The notes beneath the pieces were generated by a model that was not told the DNA's origin, made no database searches, and worked only from the letters and a program-made list of their open reading frames with translations. This document shows, piece by piece, positions 11,446-21,972 of a DNA stretch of 64,000 nt. The stretch lies in contig NW_004450583.1 of assembly GCF_000321225.1 (NCBI RefSeq), forward strand, positions 102,495 to 166,494. Direction: 5' to 3'. The position numbers and the translations under genes are program-made. Origin of the DNA: Odobenus rosmarus divergens. Its lineage: Eukaryota > Chordata > Mammalia > Carnivora > Odobenidae. Position 1 is the first letter of the stretch. Each line of letters starts with the position of its first letter.

Positions 11446-11493
11446 TAAATTGATTTTTATATATGTACTTTGTATTATCATTAATCCGTACTA

Positions 11494-11885
11494 GTTTTTT
11501 TTTTTTTTTTTAAGATTTATTTATTTATTGGGGCGCCTGGGTGGCTCAGTTGGTTAAATATCTATGATCCCAGGTCCTGGGATCGAGCCCCACATCAGGC
11601 TCCCTGCTCTATGGGAAGCCTGCTTCTCCCTCTCCAACTCCCCCTGCTTGTGTTCCCTCTCTCACTGTGTCTCTCTCTGTCAAATAAATAAAATCTTAAA
11701 AAAAAAAAAAGATTTATTTATTTAAGAGACAGAGTAGGGGTGGGGGAGCAGAGAGGGAGAGAGAAGCCTCAGCAGACTCCCGCTCAGTGTGGAGCCTGAC
11801 GTGGGGCTCCATCCCAGGTTGAGTTCACAACCTGAGCCAAATCCAAGAGTCAGATGCTTAACCAGCTGTGCCTCTCAGGTGCCCC
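11494..11885 (-). mobile_element. CanSINE split by a nested SINE
   Basis: Minus-orientation SINE whose TTTATT-rich 3' region (11494-11527) is separated from its body (11709-11885) by a plus-orientation SINE. GTACTAGTTTTT / GTACTAATTTTT flank the outer element. Confidence 0.9.
11528..11708 (+). mobile_element. CanSINE nested in an opposite-strand CanSINE
   Basis: GGGGCGCCTGGGTGGCTCAG head and poly-A tail. The target-site duplication AAGATTTATTTATTTA (11512 and 11709) comes from the outer SINE's own tail. A small deletion shortens the head (ATATCTATGATCCC). Confidence 0.95.
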
Positions 11886-11897
11886 TGTACTAATTTT

Positions 11898-12107
11898 TTT
11901 AAGTTTATTTTTTTTTATTTTTATTTATTTGAGAGTGAGAGAGAGAGAAAGCATGAGAGAGAGAGATTATGAGCCAGAGGGGAGGGGTAGAGGGAGAAGC
12001 AGACTCCCCACTGAGCAGGGAGCCCAATGTGGGACACCATCCCAGGACCCTGGGATCATGACCTGAGCCAAAGGCAGACGCTTAACCTACTGAACCACCC
12101 AGATGCC
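11898..12107 (-). mobile_element. CanSINE
   Basis: AAGTTTATTTT occurs at 11900 and again near 12109. Full minus-orientation structure with an expanded GAGAGA block. Confidence 0.92.
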
Positions 12108-12116
12108 CTAAGTTTA

Positions 12117-12158
12117 TTTTATATATATTTTATATATATATTTATTATATATATAATC
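12117..12158. repeat. TA-rich simple repeat
   Basis: TTTTATATATATTTTATATA-type repeat next to the SINE tail, probably grown from it. Confidence 0.85.
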
Positions 12159-12472
12159 TTTATACCCAACATGGGGCTCAAACTAATGACTCATGACTCA
12201 TGACCCCAAGATCAAGAATAACATACTCTTCGGGCTCCTGGGTGGCTCAGTTGGTTAAGCGACTGCCTTCGGCTCAGGTCATGATCCCGGAGTCCCAGGA
12301 TCAAGTCCCGCATCGGGCTTCCTGCTCAGCAGGGAGTCTGCTTCTCCTTCTGACCCTCCTCCCTCTCGTGCTTTCTATCTCTCATTCTCTCTCTCTCTCA
12401 AATAAGTAAATAAAATCTTTAAAAAAAAAAAAAAAGAATAACATACTCTTATAACTGAGCTAGCCAGGAGCC
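12155..12472 (-). mobile_element. Short CanSINE split by a nested SINE
   Basis: The tRNA-like part (ACCCAACATGGGGCTCAAAC) is followed, after the nested insertion, by its end (AACTGAGCTAGCCAGGAGCC). Confidence 0.88.
12231..12433 (+). mobile_element. CanSINE nested in a short CanSINE
   Basis: Exact 17-bp target-site duplication AAGAATAACATACTCTT at 12214 and 12434. Complete plus-orientation element with a long A tail, so it is relatively recent. Confidence 0.97.
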
Positions 12473-13173
12473 CCAATCTGTATTAGCTTTAAAGCTTTTT
12501 TTGAAGATTCCCTAGGATTTTCTATAAACACAATTATGTCACCTGTGAATAAAGACCACTTCTTCCTTTCCAATGTATGTGGCTTTTATTTCTTTTTCTT
12601 ACCTTATTGCACTGACTAGGATCTTCATATAATGTGTCTTAGTCCATTTGGGCTGCTATAACAAAATGCCACAGACAAGGTAGCTTAAAATATCAAATTT
12701 ATTTCTCACAGTTCTGGAGATTAGAAGTCTGAGATCAACCTGCCAGCATAGTCAGGTGAGCCCTCATCCGGGTCACAGAGTTCTTGCACCCTCACATGGT
12801 GAAAGGGGCTAGGGAGTTCTGTAGAATCTTTTATAAGATTGCTAATCCATTTCATAAGAGCTCTACCTTCATGACCTAATCACTTCCCAAAGGCCCCACC
12901 CATGAATATCATAATATGATGGTATTAGTTAGGATTATAATTTCAAGATACCAATTGGTGGGGGAGGAACACAAACATTCAGACCATAGCACAGTGTTAA
13001 GCAGGAAGGGGGAAAGCAAACATTGCCTTATTCCAAACATAGAAGACAGTCAGTCTTTCACCATTTATACATGATTATAGAGTAAGGTTTTTATAAGTGC
13101 CTTTTGTTGAGTTGAAGAAATTTCTCTCTATTGCTAATTTGCTTTAATTTTTTTTTGAACTGGAAATCATTTT
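12473..13173 (-). mobile_element. Ancient L1M ORF2 pieces around the LTR
   Basis: 12473-12634 and 12992-13173 are antisense L1 ORF2 (RT region), similar in order to 27600-27760. They form one element interrupted by the MaLR LTR. Confidence 0.65.
12635..12991 (-). mobile_element. MaLR-type solo LTR (MLT1/MST-like)
   Basis: On the minus strand it begins TGCTATGGTCTGAATGTTTG and ends near CCAAATGGACTAAGACA, the usual start and end of an ERVL-MaLR LTR. It contains the conserved GGGAAGTGATTAGGTCATGA segment. The flanking 5 bp (TAATG / CAGTG) match only partly. It sits in ancient L1M sequence. No internal retroviral region is seen, so it is a solo LTR. Confidence 0.85.
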
Positions 13174-13366
13174 TTTTTTTAAAGATTTTATTTATTATTT
13201 GACAAAGAGAGACACAGCGAGAGAGGGAACACCAGCAGGGGGAGTGGGAGAGGGAGAAGCGGGCTTCCCGCAGAGCAGGGAGCCCGATGCGGGGCTCCGT
13301 CCCAGGACCTGGAATCATGACCTGAGCCGAAAGTGGACGCTTAACGACTGAGCCACCCAGGCGCCC
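13174..13366 (-). mobile_element. CanSINE with 16-bp target-site duplication
   Basis: AACTGGAAATCATTTTT appears before (from 13158) and after (from about 13368) this minus-orientation SINE. Confidence 0.96.
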
Positions 13367-13402
13367 CAAACTGGAAATCATTTTTAAAAATATGGAGCAC
13401 TT

Positions 13403-13584
13403 GGGGCGCCTGGGTGGCTCAGTTGGTTAAATATCTGCCTTTGAGTCAGGTCATGATCCCAGGGTCCTGGGATTGAGTCTTGCATGGGGCTCCCTGCTCA
13501 GACAGGAGTCTGCTTCTCCCTCTCCCTCAGCCATTCCGCCTGCTTGTGGGTGCACTCTCTCTATCAAATAAATAAAATCTTTAA
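13403..13584 (+). mobile_element. CanSINE inserted in the tail of a U6 pseudogene
   Basis: The target-site copies AAAAATATGGAGCACTT (13386-13402) and AAAAATACGGAACACTT (13585-13601) are the 3' end of U6 snRNA read backwards. The SINE therefore landed at the U6 3' terminus and duplicated it. Confidence 0.95.
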
Positions 13585-13585
13585 A

Positions 13586-13688
13586 AAAATACGGAACACT
13601 TCCCAAGTTTGCCTGTCATCCTTGCACAGGGGCCATGCTAATCTCTGTATTGTTCCAATTTTAGTATGTGTGCTGCTGAAGCGAGCAC
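13586..13688 (-). pseudogene. RNU6: U6 snRNA pseudogene
   Basis: The minus strand from 13688 reads GTGCTCGCTTCAGCAGCACA and continues through TACTAAAATTGGAAC and TTAGCATGGCCCCTG to TGACAGGCAAACTTG and a T-rich end. This matches U6 along its whole length (about 103 nt versus 107), with several substitutions and a 3-base loss in the segment after ATACAGAG. U6 normally forms the catalytic core of the spliceosome with U2. No U6 promoter elements (PSE/DSE, TATA at -30) are evident upstream, above 13688, where the sequence is old L1. It is a retrocopy with a SINE inserted at its 3' end, almost certainly not expressed. Confidence 0.93.
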
Positions 13689-14523
13689 TGCTTTATTTTT
13701 TTAAAGCATGAATGCTATTGAAATTTGTCAAAAGTTTTATCTGCCTCTCCTGAATCATGTGATCATTTTTTCCTCTCTTCTCCTAGTAACATGGTAAATA
13801 TCACAGACTGAAGTTTGAATATTAAACCAACATTCCTGAGATAAATACAACTTGGTCATAAAATATTAACCTTTTAATTTATTGTTGAACTGGACTTGAA
13901 AATATTTTGCAAGATATTTTGCTTCTGTGATCACAAGAGCTTTTATTGGTAGTTTTATTGTTTTTGTGTAGTTTTAGAATCAGGGTAATGCTTATTTCTA
14001 AAATGAGTAAGAAAGCTCTCATCTTCCTCTGTTTTCTAAAAGGATTTATATAGGATTGGTATTCTTCTGTACGTGTTTGGTAGAATTTACTACTGAAGAT
14101 ATCTAGGCACATACTTTGCTTTATGGTAATGTTTTTCATTGTTCAATTTCTTTACTTCATATGGGGCTATTCAGACCATTTCTTCTTGATAATTTGTACC
14201 TTTCAAGAAATGTGTCCAGTTCATATAAGTTGTCTAATTATTGACATAAACGTTCATCATATTCCAATACCATCCTTTTAATGTCTGTAGAAACTATAGT
14301 AATGTCCCTTTTTAAATTCCCAATATTGGTAATTTGTTTCTTTCTGTTTATCCTTCTGGCTAGAGGCTCAATTTTATCAATCTAGTCAAGAAATTGGCTT
14401 TTGGTTTAATTAATTTCTCTATAGTTGGTCTGTTTTCTATTTCATTTATTTCTGCTCTTTATTAAGTTGCCTTCTGCTTTTGATTTGTTCTTTTTTCTAA
14501 CCTTTAAAAAACATTTTTATTGA
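13689..14523 (-). mobile_element. Ancient L1M ORF2 fragment
   Basis: Antisense L1 ORF2 (RT region) with many stops. It is interrupted at 14524 by the younger plus-strand L1, and L1M-like 3' sequence continues from 15260. Confidence 0.65.
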
Positions 14524-14532
14524 AATATAACT

Positions 14533-15243
14533 CACACAACAAATGTTGGAGAGGTTGTGGAGAAAGGGGAACCCTCTTACACTGTTGGTGGGAATGTAAG
14601 TTGGTACAGCCACTTTGGAAAACAGTGTGGAGGGTCCTCAAAAAATTAAAATTAGAGCTACCCTATGACCCAGCAATTGCACTACTGGGTATTTACCCCA
14701 AAGACACAGATGTAGTGAAAAGAAGGGCCATATGCACCCCAGTGTTCATAGCAGCAATGTCCGCAATAGCCGAACTGTGGAAAGAGCCGAGATGCCCTTC
14801 AACAGATGAATGGATAAAGAAGATGTGGTCCATATATACAATGGAATATTAGCCATCAGAAAGGATGAATACCCAACTTTTACATCAACATGGATGGGAC
14901 TGGAGGAGATTATGCTAACTGAAATAAGTCAAGCAGAGAAAGTCAATTATCATATGGTTTCACTTATTTGTGGAACATAAGGAATAGCATGGAGGACATT
15001 AGGAGAAGGAAGGGAAAAAAGGGGGAGGGGATTGGAGGGAGAGATGAACCATGAGAGACTATGGACTCTGAGAAACAAACAGGGTCTTGGAGGGGAGGGG
15101 ATGGGGAGATGGGTTAGCCTGGTGATGGGTATTAAGGAGGGCACGTACTGCATGGAGCACTGGGTGTTATATGAAAACAATGGATCGTGGATCACCACAT
15201 CAAAAACTAATGATGTATGGTGACTAACATAATAAAATTTAAA
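14533..15243 (+). mobile_element. 5'-truncated young L1 (ORF2 C-terminus and 3'UTR) with target-site duplication
   Basis: Flanked by ATATAACTCACACA (14525 and about 15247). Starts inside ORF2: an unbroken frame 14520-14852 encodes the C-terminal cysteine-rich region of ORF2p ([18 protein letters not shown]), ending TMEY followed by TAG. The 3'UTR follows, with a G-rich tract near 15000-15110 and an AATAAAATTTAAAA tail. It is about 700 bp of a full 6 kb, a typical incomplete target-primed reverse transcription product. The undamaged frame and clean duplication suggest recent insertion. Confidence 0.93.
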
Positions 15244-15249
15244 ATATAT

Positions 15250-15904
15250 ATATAACTCACACACCATACAACTCAACAACCTGAAATGTGCAATTGGTAT
15301 CTTTTAGTACATTCATGGAATTGTGTATTCATCATCACAATTTTAGAACATTTTCCTTACCCCAAAAGGAAATTCTACACACCTTAGCCATCACTTCCTG
15401 ATTACCCAGTCTCCAGGCAACCACTAATCCATTTTTGTTCTCTATAGATTTGCCTATTTTGGACATTTCCTGTATATGGAATCATACAATACTTTGTCCT
15501 TGGTAACAGATTTTCACTAAGTATATGTTTTCATGGTACATCCATCTATAAATGAAGTATCAATACTTCATTCCCTCTTGTTCCTGAGTAATACTCCATT
15601 GTATGGCTTTTCTAGCTTCTTAAGGTAGAAACTTAGGTTATTAATTTTGGACCTTTCTTTTTCTAATGTGGATAATAAGTACTCTAAACTTTCATCTAAG
15701 CACTAATTATTTCCATCATACTTACTAAAGGCTTTCTCTGTTCTTTCTCTAAGTATATTTATTGTATTTTCATAATGTCCTTTAATATTCTAAGAAAAAA
15801 ATAATAGGATGAGAAACATGATCTCTGATGTATATATCTCTCAGGCTCAACTGCAATATTCCTTGAAAAAAACTGGGGGAGGGGTTTTACTTGTGGAATT
15901 AAAA
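15250..15904 (-). mobile_element. Ancient L1M 3'UTR and ORF2 C-terminal fragments
   Basis: Antisense L1M 3' sequence (CATCATCACAATTTTAGAAC and following), then AT-rich sequence of L1 type. Old and fragmented. Confidence 0.55.
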
Positions 15905-16262
15905 AAATTATTTAAATTCAATTTAGTTAACATATACTGTATTATTAGTTTCAGGGGTAGAATTTAGTGATTCATCAGTGGCATGTAACACCCAGTGCTC
16001 ATTACATCACGTGCCCTCAATGCCTGTCATCCAATTATCCCTCCTCTCCCCACCTCCCCTCCAGCAACCCTCAGTTTGTTTCCTAGAGTTCAGCGTCTCA
16101 TGGATTGCCTCCCTCTCTATTTTCATCTTATTTTATTTTTTCTTCCTTTCCCCTATGTTCAGCTTTTTTGTTTCTTAAATTCCACATACGAGTGAAATCA
16201 TATGCTATTTGTCTTTCTCTGACTGAATTTCTTCAAGAAAATACTTCATCACAATTAATACA
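15905..16262 (-). mobile_element. 5'-truncated L1 3'UTR (carnivore L1)
   Basis: Antisense L1 3'UTR: TTAGTTAACATATACTGTAT, the ATTCATCAG segment, CACCCAGTGCTCATTACATC, CCTCC-rich tract. Homologous to 21340-21600 and 24940-25165. Confidence 0.85.
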
Positions 16263-16296
16263 TTTCTATCAGCTGTTCTTGATCAAACTGCTGAGA

Positions 16297-16344
16297 TCAG
16301 GGTTTCTCAACTTTGGCGCTATTGACATTTGGGCCTGATAATTC
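16297..16344 (+). mobile_element. Short DNA-transposon-like fragment
   Basis: CAGGGTTTCTCAACTTTGGC followed by GCTATTGACATTTGGGCC matches the terminus of a widespread mammalian hAT-type nonautonomous element. It is cut off by the adjacent microsatellite. Family assignment is from memory and uncertain. Confidence 0.5.
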
Positions 16345-16612
16345 TTTTCTTTCTTTTGTTCTTTCTTTTTCTTCTCCTTCTTTCCTCTCTTTCCCTTCCT
16401 TCCTTCCTTCCTTCCTTCCTTCCTTCCTTCTTCCTTCCTTCCTTCTTTCTCTTCCTTCCTTTCTTTCTTCTCTTTCTTTTCTTTCTTTCTTTCTTTTTCT
16501 TTCTTTCTTTCCTTTCTTCCTTCCTTCCTTCCTTTTTCTTCCTTCCTTCCTTCCTTTCTTTCTTCCCTTTCTCTTCCTTCCTTTCTTTTTCTTTCTTTCT
16601 TTCTTTCTTTCT
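16345..16612. repeat. 270-bp polypyrimidine microsatellite (TTTC/TTCC)n
   Basis: Almost pure C/T on the plus strand, made of mixed CTTT, CCTT and TTTCC units. The long ORFs on both strands here are low-complexity artefacts. Such tracts have high slippage rates and can adopt triplex structures. Confidence 0.97.
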
Positions 16613-17345
16613 GATATGACATACAAGATTATATTAGTTTCAGATGTACAATATAATGATTCAGTATTTATATATTGTGAAATAATCATAATAAATCATT
16701 AATACAATAAACAACAATAGTTACAATTTTTTCTTATGAGAACTTTTAAGATTTACTCTCTTAACAACTTTCAAAGATACAATACAGTATTATTAACCAT
16801 AATTACAAGGGTGTGCATTATATTCCCAAGATTTATTTATTTTATAATTGGAAATTTGTACCTTTTGACTACCCTCACCCATTTCACCCACTCCCCCTCC
16901 CCCCTTCCCTCTGGCAACTACCAATCTGTTCTCTATACTTATGAGTTCAGGTGTTTTATTTTTGTAGAGTCCACAAATAAATAAGATCATACTAATTATC
17001 TCTGTCTGACTTATTTCAGTTACCATAATGTCCTCAAGATCCATCCATCTTGTCACAAGTGGCAAAAGTTTCTTTTCTATAGTTGAATAATATTCCATTG
17101 TGTGTATACACACAGCCCCCCACATTTTCTTTATCCATTCATCCATTGATGGACACTTACGTTGCTTCCATGTCTTGGCTATTGTAAATAATACTGCAGT
17201 GCACATGGGGGTGCCTATTTATAAGTTAGTGCTTTTATTTCCTTTAGATAAATACCCAGAAGTGGAATTACTAGATCATATGGTTGTTCTATTTTTAGTT
17301 TTTTTAGGTACCTCCATACTGTTTTCCATAGTAGCTGCACTGTAA
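16613..17345 (-). mobile_element. 5'-truncated L1 3' end
   Basis: Antisense L1 3'UTR (TTAGTTTCAGATGTACAATA) followed by the ORF2 C-terminus. A broken minus frame (17206-16793) encodes WKQRKCPSMDEWIKKMW and TMEYYSTIEK-type residues typical of ORF2p. L1 homology stops at 17345. Confidence 0.88.
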
Positions 17346-18200
17346 ATACATTGATTTTAAAACTATTTTGGTATTTTACTATAAACATAAAAAGTTAATT
17401 TTCCTGTAAATGCTGTTGTTTCCCACAGCATTCACTGTCTTTCATATCTATTTCATAATTTCATTTCTGGTATCTGAAGCTCATTTTCTAGATTTCTTTG
17501 GAAGGGATCATAAGAACATAAAAGTTCCTACATGTTCACCGATTTGTGCCTTTTATACTTGAAGGTTATTATGCCAGATATAAAATTTTTTGTTCACATT
17601 TTCTTTCCTTGGCTATCTTAAATATCTGTGTTCTTCTGGGATAAAAGTGTTGCTGTCAATATCTGATCATGATATAATTTTCTAAGTCATGTGGACTTTT
17701 TGCCAAAATGCTCAAAGAAATTTTCTCCTTCTTTAAAATCTGGTAATTTACAAGAATGTATTGGTGTTGGTCATTTTGACTCATTATTCACAGATACAAA
17801 ATGTTCTTTTTCAATATATAGTTTTACATATTTTAAAGAAAGTGTTATGTCAGTCCCAGCCTATTGATAGTGATGCTGTCACCTAGGAATGCCTGAGACA
17901 CTTGCCTGGGCCCCTATTAGTTGTGGCAAACTCCAGTAGACATTTCCTAGACTGGAGCCAAAGTTGATGCTGGACCATTCCTTGTCATTCTTATTATGAT
18001 TGCAGGGCACACCTCAGCAAAAGCCATCAGAGACTTAGAAGAACAAAATTTATTACTCACAGATTCTGAAAGATGCAGGGCATGTCTGAGGGTTACATGG
18101 AAAAATCCCAGATAAAGAGAGTGGACAGGAGCACAGACCTGAGCTCTGTCTTTATTAGGGTCTGAGAGTGGGGTGCCTAAGCTTTCATGGGTTCATTCTT
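17346..18200. other. Unassigned sequence, possibly ancient L1 and LTR relics
   Basis: 17560-17850 resembles very old antisense L1 ORF1. 17880-18200, continuing at 18410-18436 and 18674-18930, is less AT-rich and may be an ancient LTR relic split by two SINEs. No coding signal was recognised. Confidence 0.35.
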
Positions 18201-18393
18201 TTTTTTTTTTTTTTAGATTTTATTTATTTGACAGAGACACAGCAAGAGAGGGAACACAAACAGCATGAGTGGGGGAGGGAGAAGCAGGCCTCCCACGGAG
18301 CAGAGAGCCCAATGAGGGGCTCTATCCCAGGATCCTGGGATCATGGCCCGAGCCAAAGGCAGACGCTTAACGAGTGAGCCACCCAGGTGCCCC
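18201..18393 (-). mobile_element. CanSINE with exact 16-bp target-site duplication
   Basis: TCATGGGTTCATTCTT at 18185 and 18394. Confidence 0.97.
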
Positions 18394-18452
18394 TCATGGG
18401 TTCATTCTTTATTGGCAAATTCAAACATAAGAGTAGAAATTAGTGCATGGGA

Positions 18453-18657
18453 GGGGTACCTGGGTAGCTCAGTTGTTAAGCGTCTTCCTTCGGCTCAGGT
18501 CATGATCCCAGGGTCCTGGGATCGAGCCCCGCATCGTGCTCCCTGCTCCGCGGGAAGCCTGCTTCTCCCTCTCCCACTCCTCCTGCTTGTGTTCCCTCTC
18601 TTGCTGTGTCTCTGTCAAATAAATTCTTAAAAAAAAAAAAAAGAAAGAAAGAAAGAA
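18453..18657 (+). mobile_element. CanSINE with exact 16-bp target-site duplication
   Basis: AAATTAGTGCATGGGA at 18437 and 18658. The A tail has grown into a GAAA repeat. Confidence 0.97.
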
Positions 18658-18944
18658 AAATTAGTGCATGGGAAGGGAAAAATAGGGACACTTAACTGTT
18701 GAGTTATCCAGGTTACCCAGGAATTTCTAAAAGAGGAACTTCATGGGTGGAGACAGCCTGGTTCCTTATCCAGTTGTTTTGCTTGTAGCTGCATTATACA
18801 GTTGGCAATATCTTTGTTGGAGATGGATGTCTTTGAAATGGATGACTTGGCAATCAAAGGCTTAATGTCAAGCAGTTATATTACAGTCAAAAACTTAATG
18901 GCAGACACTTAAAGTACAGAAAGTTTTCTTGAAATATAATTTTT

Positions 18945-18955
18945 TTAAAGATTTT

Positions 18956-18986
<31 letters not shown>

Positions 18987-19156
18987 GACAGAGAGAGAGA
19001 CACAGCAAGAGAGGGAACACAAGCAGGGGGAGTGAGAGAGGTAGAAGCAGGCTTCCCGCGGAGCAGGGAGCCTGATGCGGGGCTTGATCCCAGGACCCTG
19101 GGATCATGACCTGAGCCGAAAGCAGACACTTAACGACTGAGCCACCCAGGCGCCCC
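18945..19156 (-). mobile_element. CanSINE with 16-bp target-site duplication
   Basis: TTGAAATATAATTTTT (18929) and TTGAAATACAATTTTT (19157). An expanded (ATTT)n tail lies at 18957-18985. Confidence 0.97.
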
Positions 19157-21317
19157 TTGAAATACAATTTTTAAGCATTATTCTCTTCACTTTGTTTTGT
19201 TACTTATTTAGGAATTCCTATTATCACTATGTTAGATCTTCTTTGCTTATTTTCAATGTCATTTTCTTTTTAATTCTTTTATTTATTTTTAAAATTGTTC
19301 TCCTTTTTAAATTTTTTAAACTTTATCCAGTTATCTGTCAATGCACTTGGATTGCTTTCATCTTTTGGTTATTATGAATAATGCTGCTATGAACTTGGGT
19401 ATGCAAATATCTCTGAGTCCCTTTGATTCTTTTGGGTATAGACCCCAAAAAAGGAATTGCTGGATCACAGGGTAATTCTATTTTAGTTTTATTCAAACTT
19501 TTTATTGTAGTAAAATTTACAATTTTAACCATTTTAAGTGTACATTAAGTACATTCATGTTGTTGTGCAACCATCACCACCATCTGTCTCCAAAACTTTT
19601 TCATCTTCCCCAACTGCAACTGTATCCATTAAACAATAACTCCTCATTAACCCCTGGCTGCAACCCTTGGCAGCCACTATTCTACTTTCTGTGTCTATGA
19701 ATTTGATTTTTCTAGATACTTCATCTAAGTGGAATCATATATTTGTCTTTTTGTGTCTGGCTTATTTCACTCAGCATGTTTACAAGTTTCATCCATGTAG
19801 CATGGGTCAGAATAACCTTCCTTTTTAAGCCGAATAATATTCTATTATATGTATATACCACACATTGTTTATCCATTCATCTATTGATGAATACTTGGGT
19901 TGCCTCTACCTTTTGGTTGTGAGCAGTGCTGCTTTTATTAAAATGAATGTACGGATATCTTTTTGAGTCCCTGCTTTCATTACTTTTGGATATGTACCCA
20001 GAAATAGAATTGCTAGATCATATGGTAACTCTATTTAATTTTTTTGAGAAACGACCATACCACTTACCAGTAGCTCCCACCAGCAAAGCACAAGGATCCT
20101 GATTTCTCCACAGTTTTACCAACACTTACTATCTATTTTTTGTGATAGTGATCACTTTAAAAGATAGGAGGAAGTATCTCATTGTGATTTTGAGTTGCAT
20201 TTCCCTAATGATTCATGATGTCGAGTATCTTTTCATGTAGTTACTGACCATTTGTATATCTTTGGAGAAACCTCTATTCAAGTCCTTGATCCATTAAAAA
20301 AAATTCTATTGTTGCTGAATTATGAGGATTTATTTCTGTGCTATCTATTCTATTCCAATTGTCTGTCTGTCTTTATGCTGGTACCACACTACTTTGACTT
20401 CTGTAGCTTCATAGTAAGTTTTGAAATCAAATCTGAGACCTCTGCTGTTACTCAAGACTGTTTTGGCTATTTAGGGTCTCTTGAAATTCCATATTAATTT
20501 TAAGATGGCTTTTTCTATTTCTGTAAAAAAAAAAAACTGGGATTTTGATAGGGAATATATTTTTCCATCCTCCCACTTTCAGCCTGTGTATGTCTTTAGA
20601 TGTAAAGTGAGTATCTTTTAGACAGCATATATTGGAATCACGTTTTTAAGCCATTATATCAATTTATGTCTTTTGATGGGGGAGTTTAGTTCATTTACAT
20701 TTAAAATAAGTACTGACAGGGATAGACTTATTTTTGCCATTTTGTTTACTTTACGTCTTACAGCCTTTTTTTTTTTTTTCCCCCTCATTTCCTATATTAC
20801 TGCCTTCCATTGTGTTTAGTTGGTTTTTTATAATGGTGCATTTTGATTCCTTTTCATTTCCTTTTATATATGTTCTATAGATACTTTGTGGTTACTATGG
20901 AGATTACTCATAATATCGTAAAGTTGTAACAATCTAATCGATACCAACTTCAATCACACAAAATTCTACTCCTTTACAGCTCCATTCCCCTTTGTTAGTG
21001 AAGTTACAAATTATATATTTATATGTTGTGTACCCATTAACACATTTATTTTTTTAGGTATTTGTCTTCTAAATCCTACAGAAAAAAAGTGGAGTTACAT
21101 ATTAAAACCACAATATTGATTTTTCTTTTGTCCATATATTTACCTTTATTACAGATATTTATATTTTCCTATAGCTTTAAATCAACATCTGGTGTCCTCT
21201 CAACTTGAAGCATTTCTTGTAGGGCAGGTCTAGTACTAATAAACTCCCTTAGTTTTTGTTTATCAGGGAATGTCTTAATTTTTCCCTAATTTTTTGTAGG
21301 ACAGATTTGTTAAATAT
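19157..21317 (-). mobile_element. Ancient L1M, 3' part, minus strand
   Basis: Two overlapping L1 3' ends: 19310-19490 (ORF2 C-terminal antisense), then a fresh 3'UTR start at about 19495 (AACTTTTTATTGTAGTAAAA) leading into decayed ORF2 up to about 21300. It continues beyond the nested L1 at 21318-21972 into ORF1 and 5'UTR sequence up to 23578. Confidence 0.75.
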
Positions 21318-21727
21318 AGATTTCTTTTTTATTAACATAATGTATTATTTGTTTCAGGGGTGCAGGTCTGTGATTCATCAGTCTTACACAATTCACAGCA
21401 CTCGCCATAGCACATACCCTCCCCAATGTCTATCACCCAGCCACCCCATCCCTCCCACCCCCCCCCGCCACAAAAACCCAGTTTGTTTCCTGAGATTAAG
21501 AGTCTCTTATAGTTTGTCTCCCCCTCTGGTTTCGTCTTGTTTTTTTTCCTTCCCTTCCCTTATGATCCTCTGTCTTATTTCTCAAATCCCTCATATCAGT
21601 GAGATCATATGACAATTGTCTTTCTCTGACTGACTTATTTCGCTTAGCATAATACCCTCTAGTTCCATCCACATCATTGCAAATGGCAAGATTTCATTTT
21701 TGATGGCTGCATAATATTCCATGTATG

Positions 21728-21767
<40 letters not shown>

Positions 21768-21972
21768 TACACACACACCACCACCACGTCGTCTTTATCC
21801 ATTCATCTGCTGATGGACATCTAGGCTCTTTCCATAGTTTGGCTATTGTGGACATTGCTGCTATAAACATTGGGGTGCAGGTGTCCCTTCAGATCACTAT
21901 GTTTGTATCTTTGGGGTAAATACCCAGTAGTGCAATTGCTGGGTCATAGGGTAGCTCTATTTTCAACTTTAA
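21318..21972 (-). mobile_element. 5'-truncated carnivore L1 nested in L1M
   Basis: The antisense 3'UTR and last part of ORF2 (minus frame 21776-21591 encodes MEYYAAIKNEILPF-type residues) are flanked by near-matching AAATATAGATTTCTT and AAAATAGAATTCTTG. Homology to the host L1M resumes directly afterwards. Confidence 0.88.
21723..21780. repeat. (TA)n/(CA)n microsatellite inside L1 ORF2
   Basis: ATGTATATATATATATATAT repeated around a central ATGTAT, then ACACACAC. It grew within the L1 sequence that normally encodes the end of ORF2p. Confidence 0.95.

Noticed and set aside
14520..14852. Uninterrupted 110-codon frame considered as a host gene
   Set aside because: It is the C-terminus of L1 ORF2p in a 5'-truncated insertion.
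16269..16702. Long open frames on both strands (Lys/Glu/Arg-rich or Phe/Ser/Leu-rich)
   Set aside because: They are translations of the polypyrimidine microsatellite.
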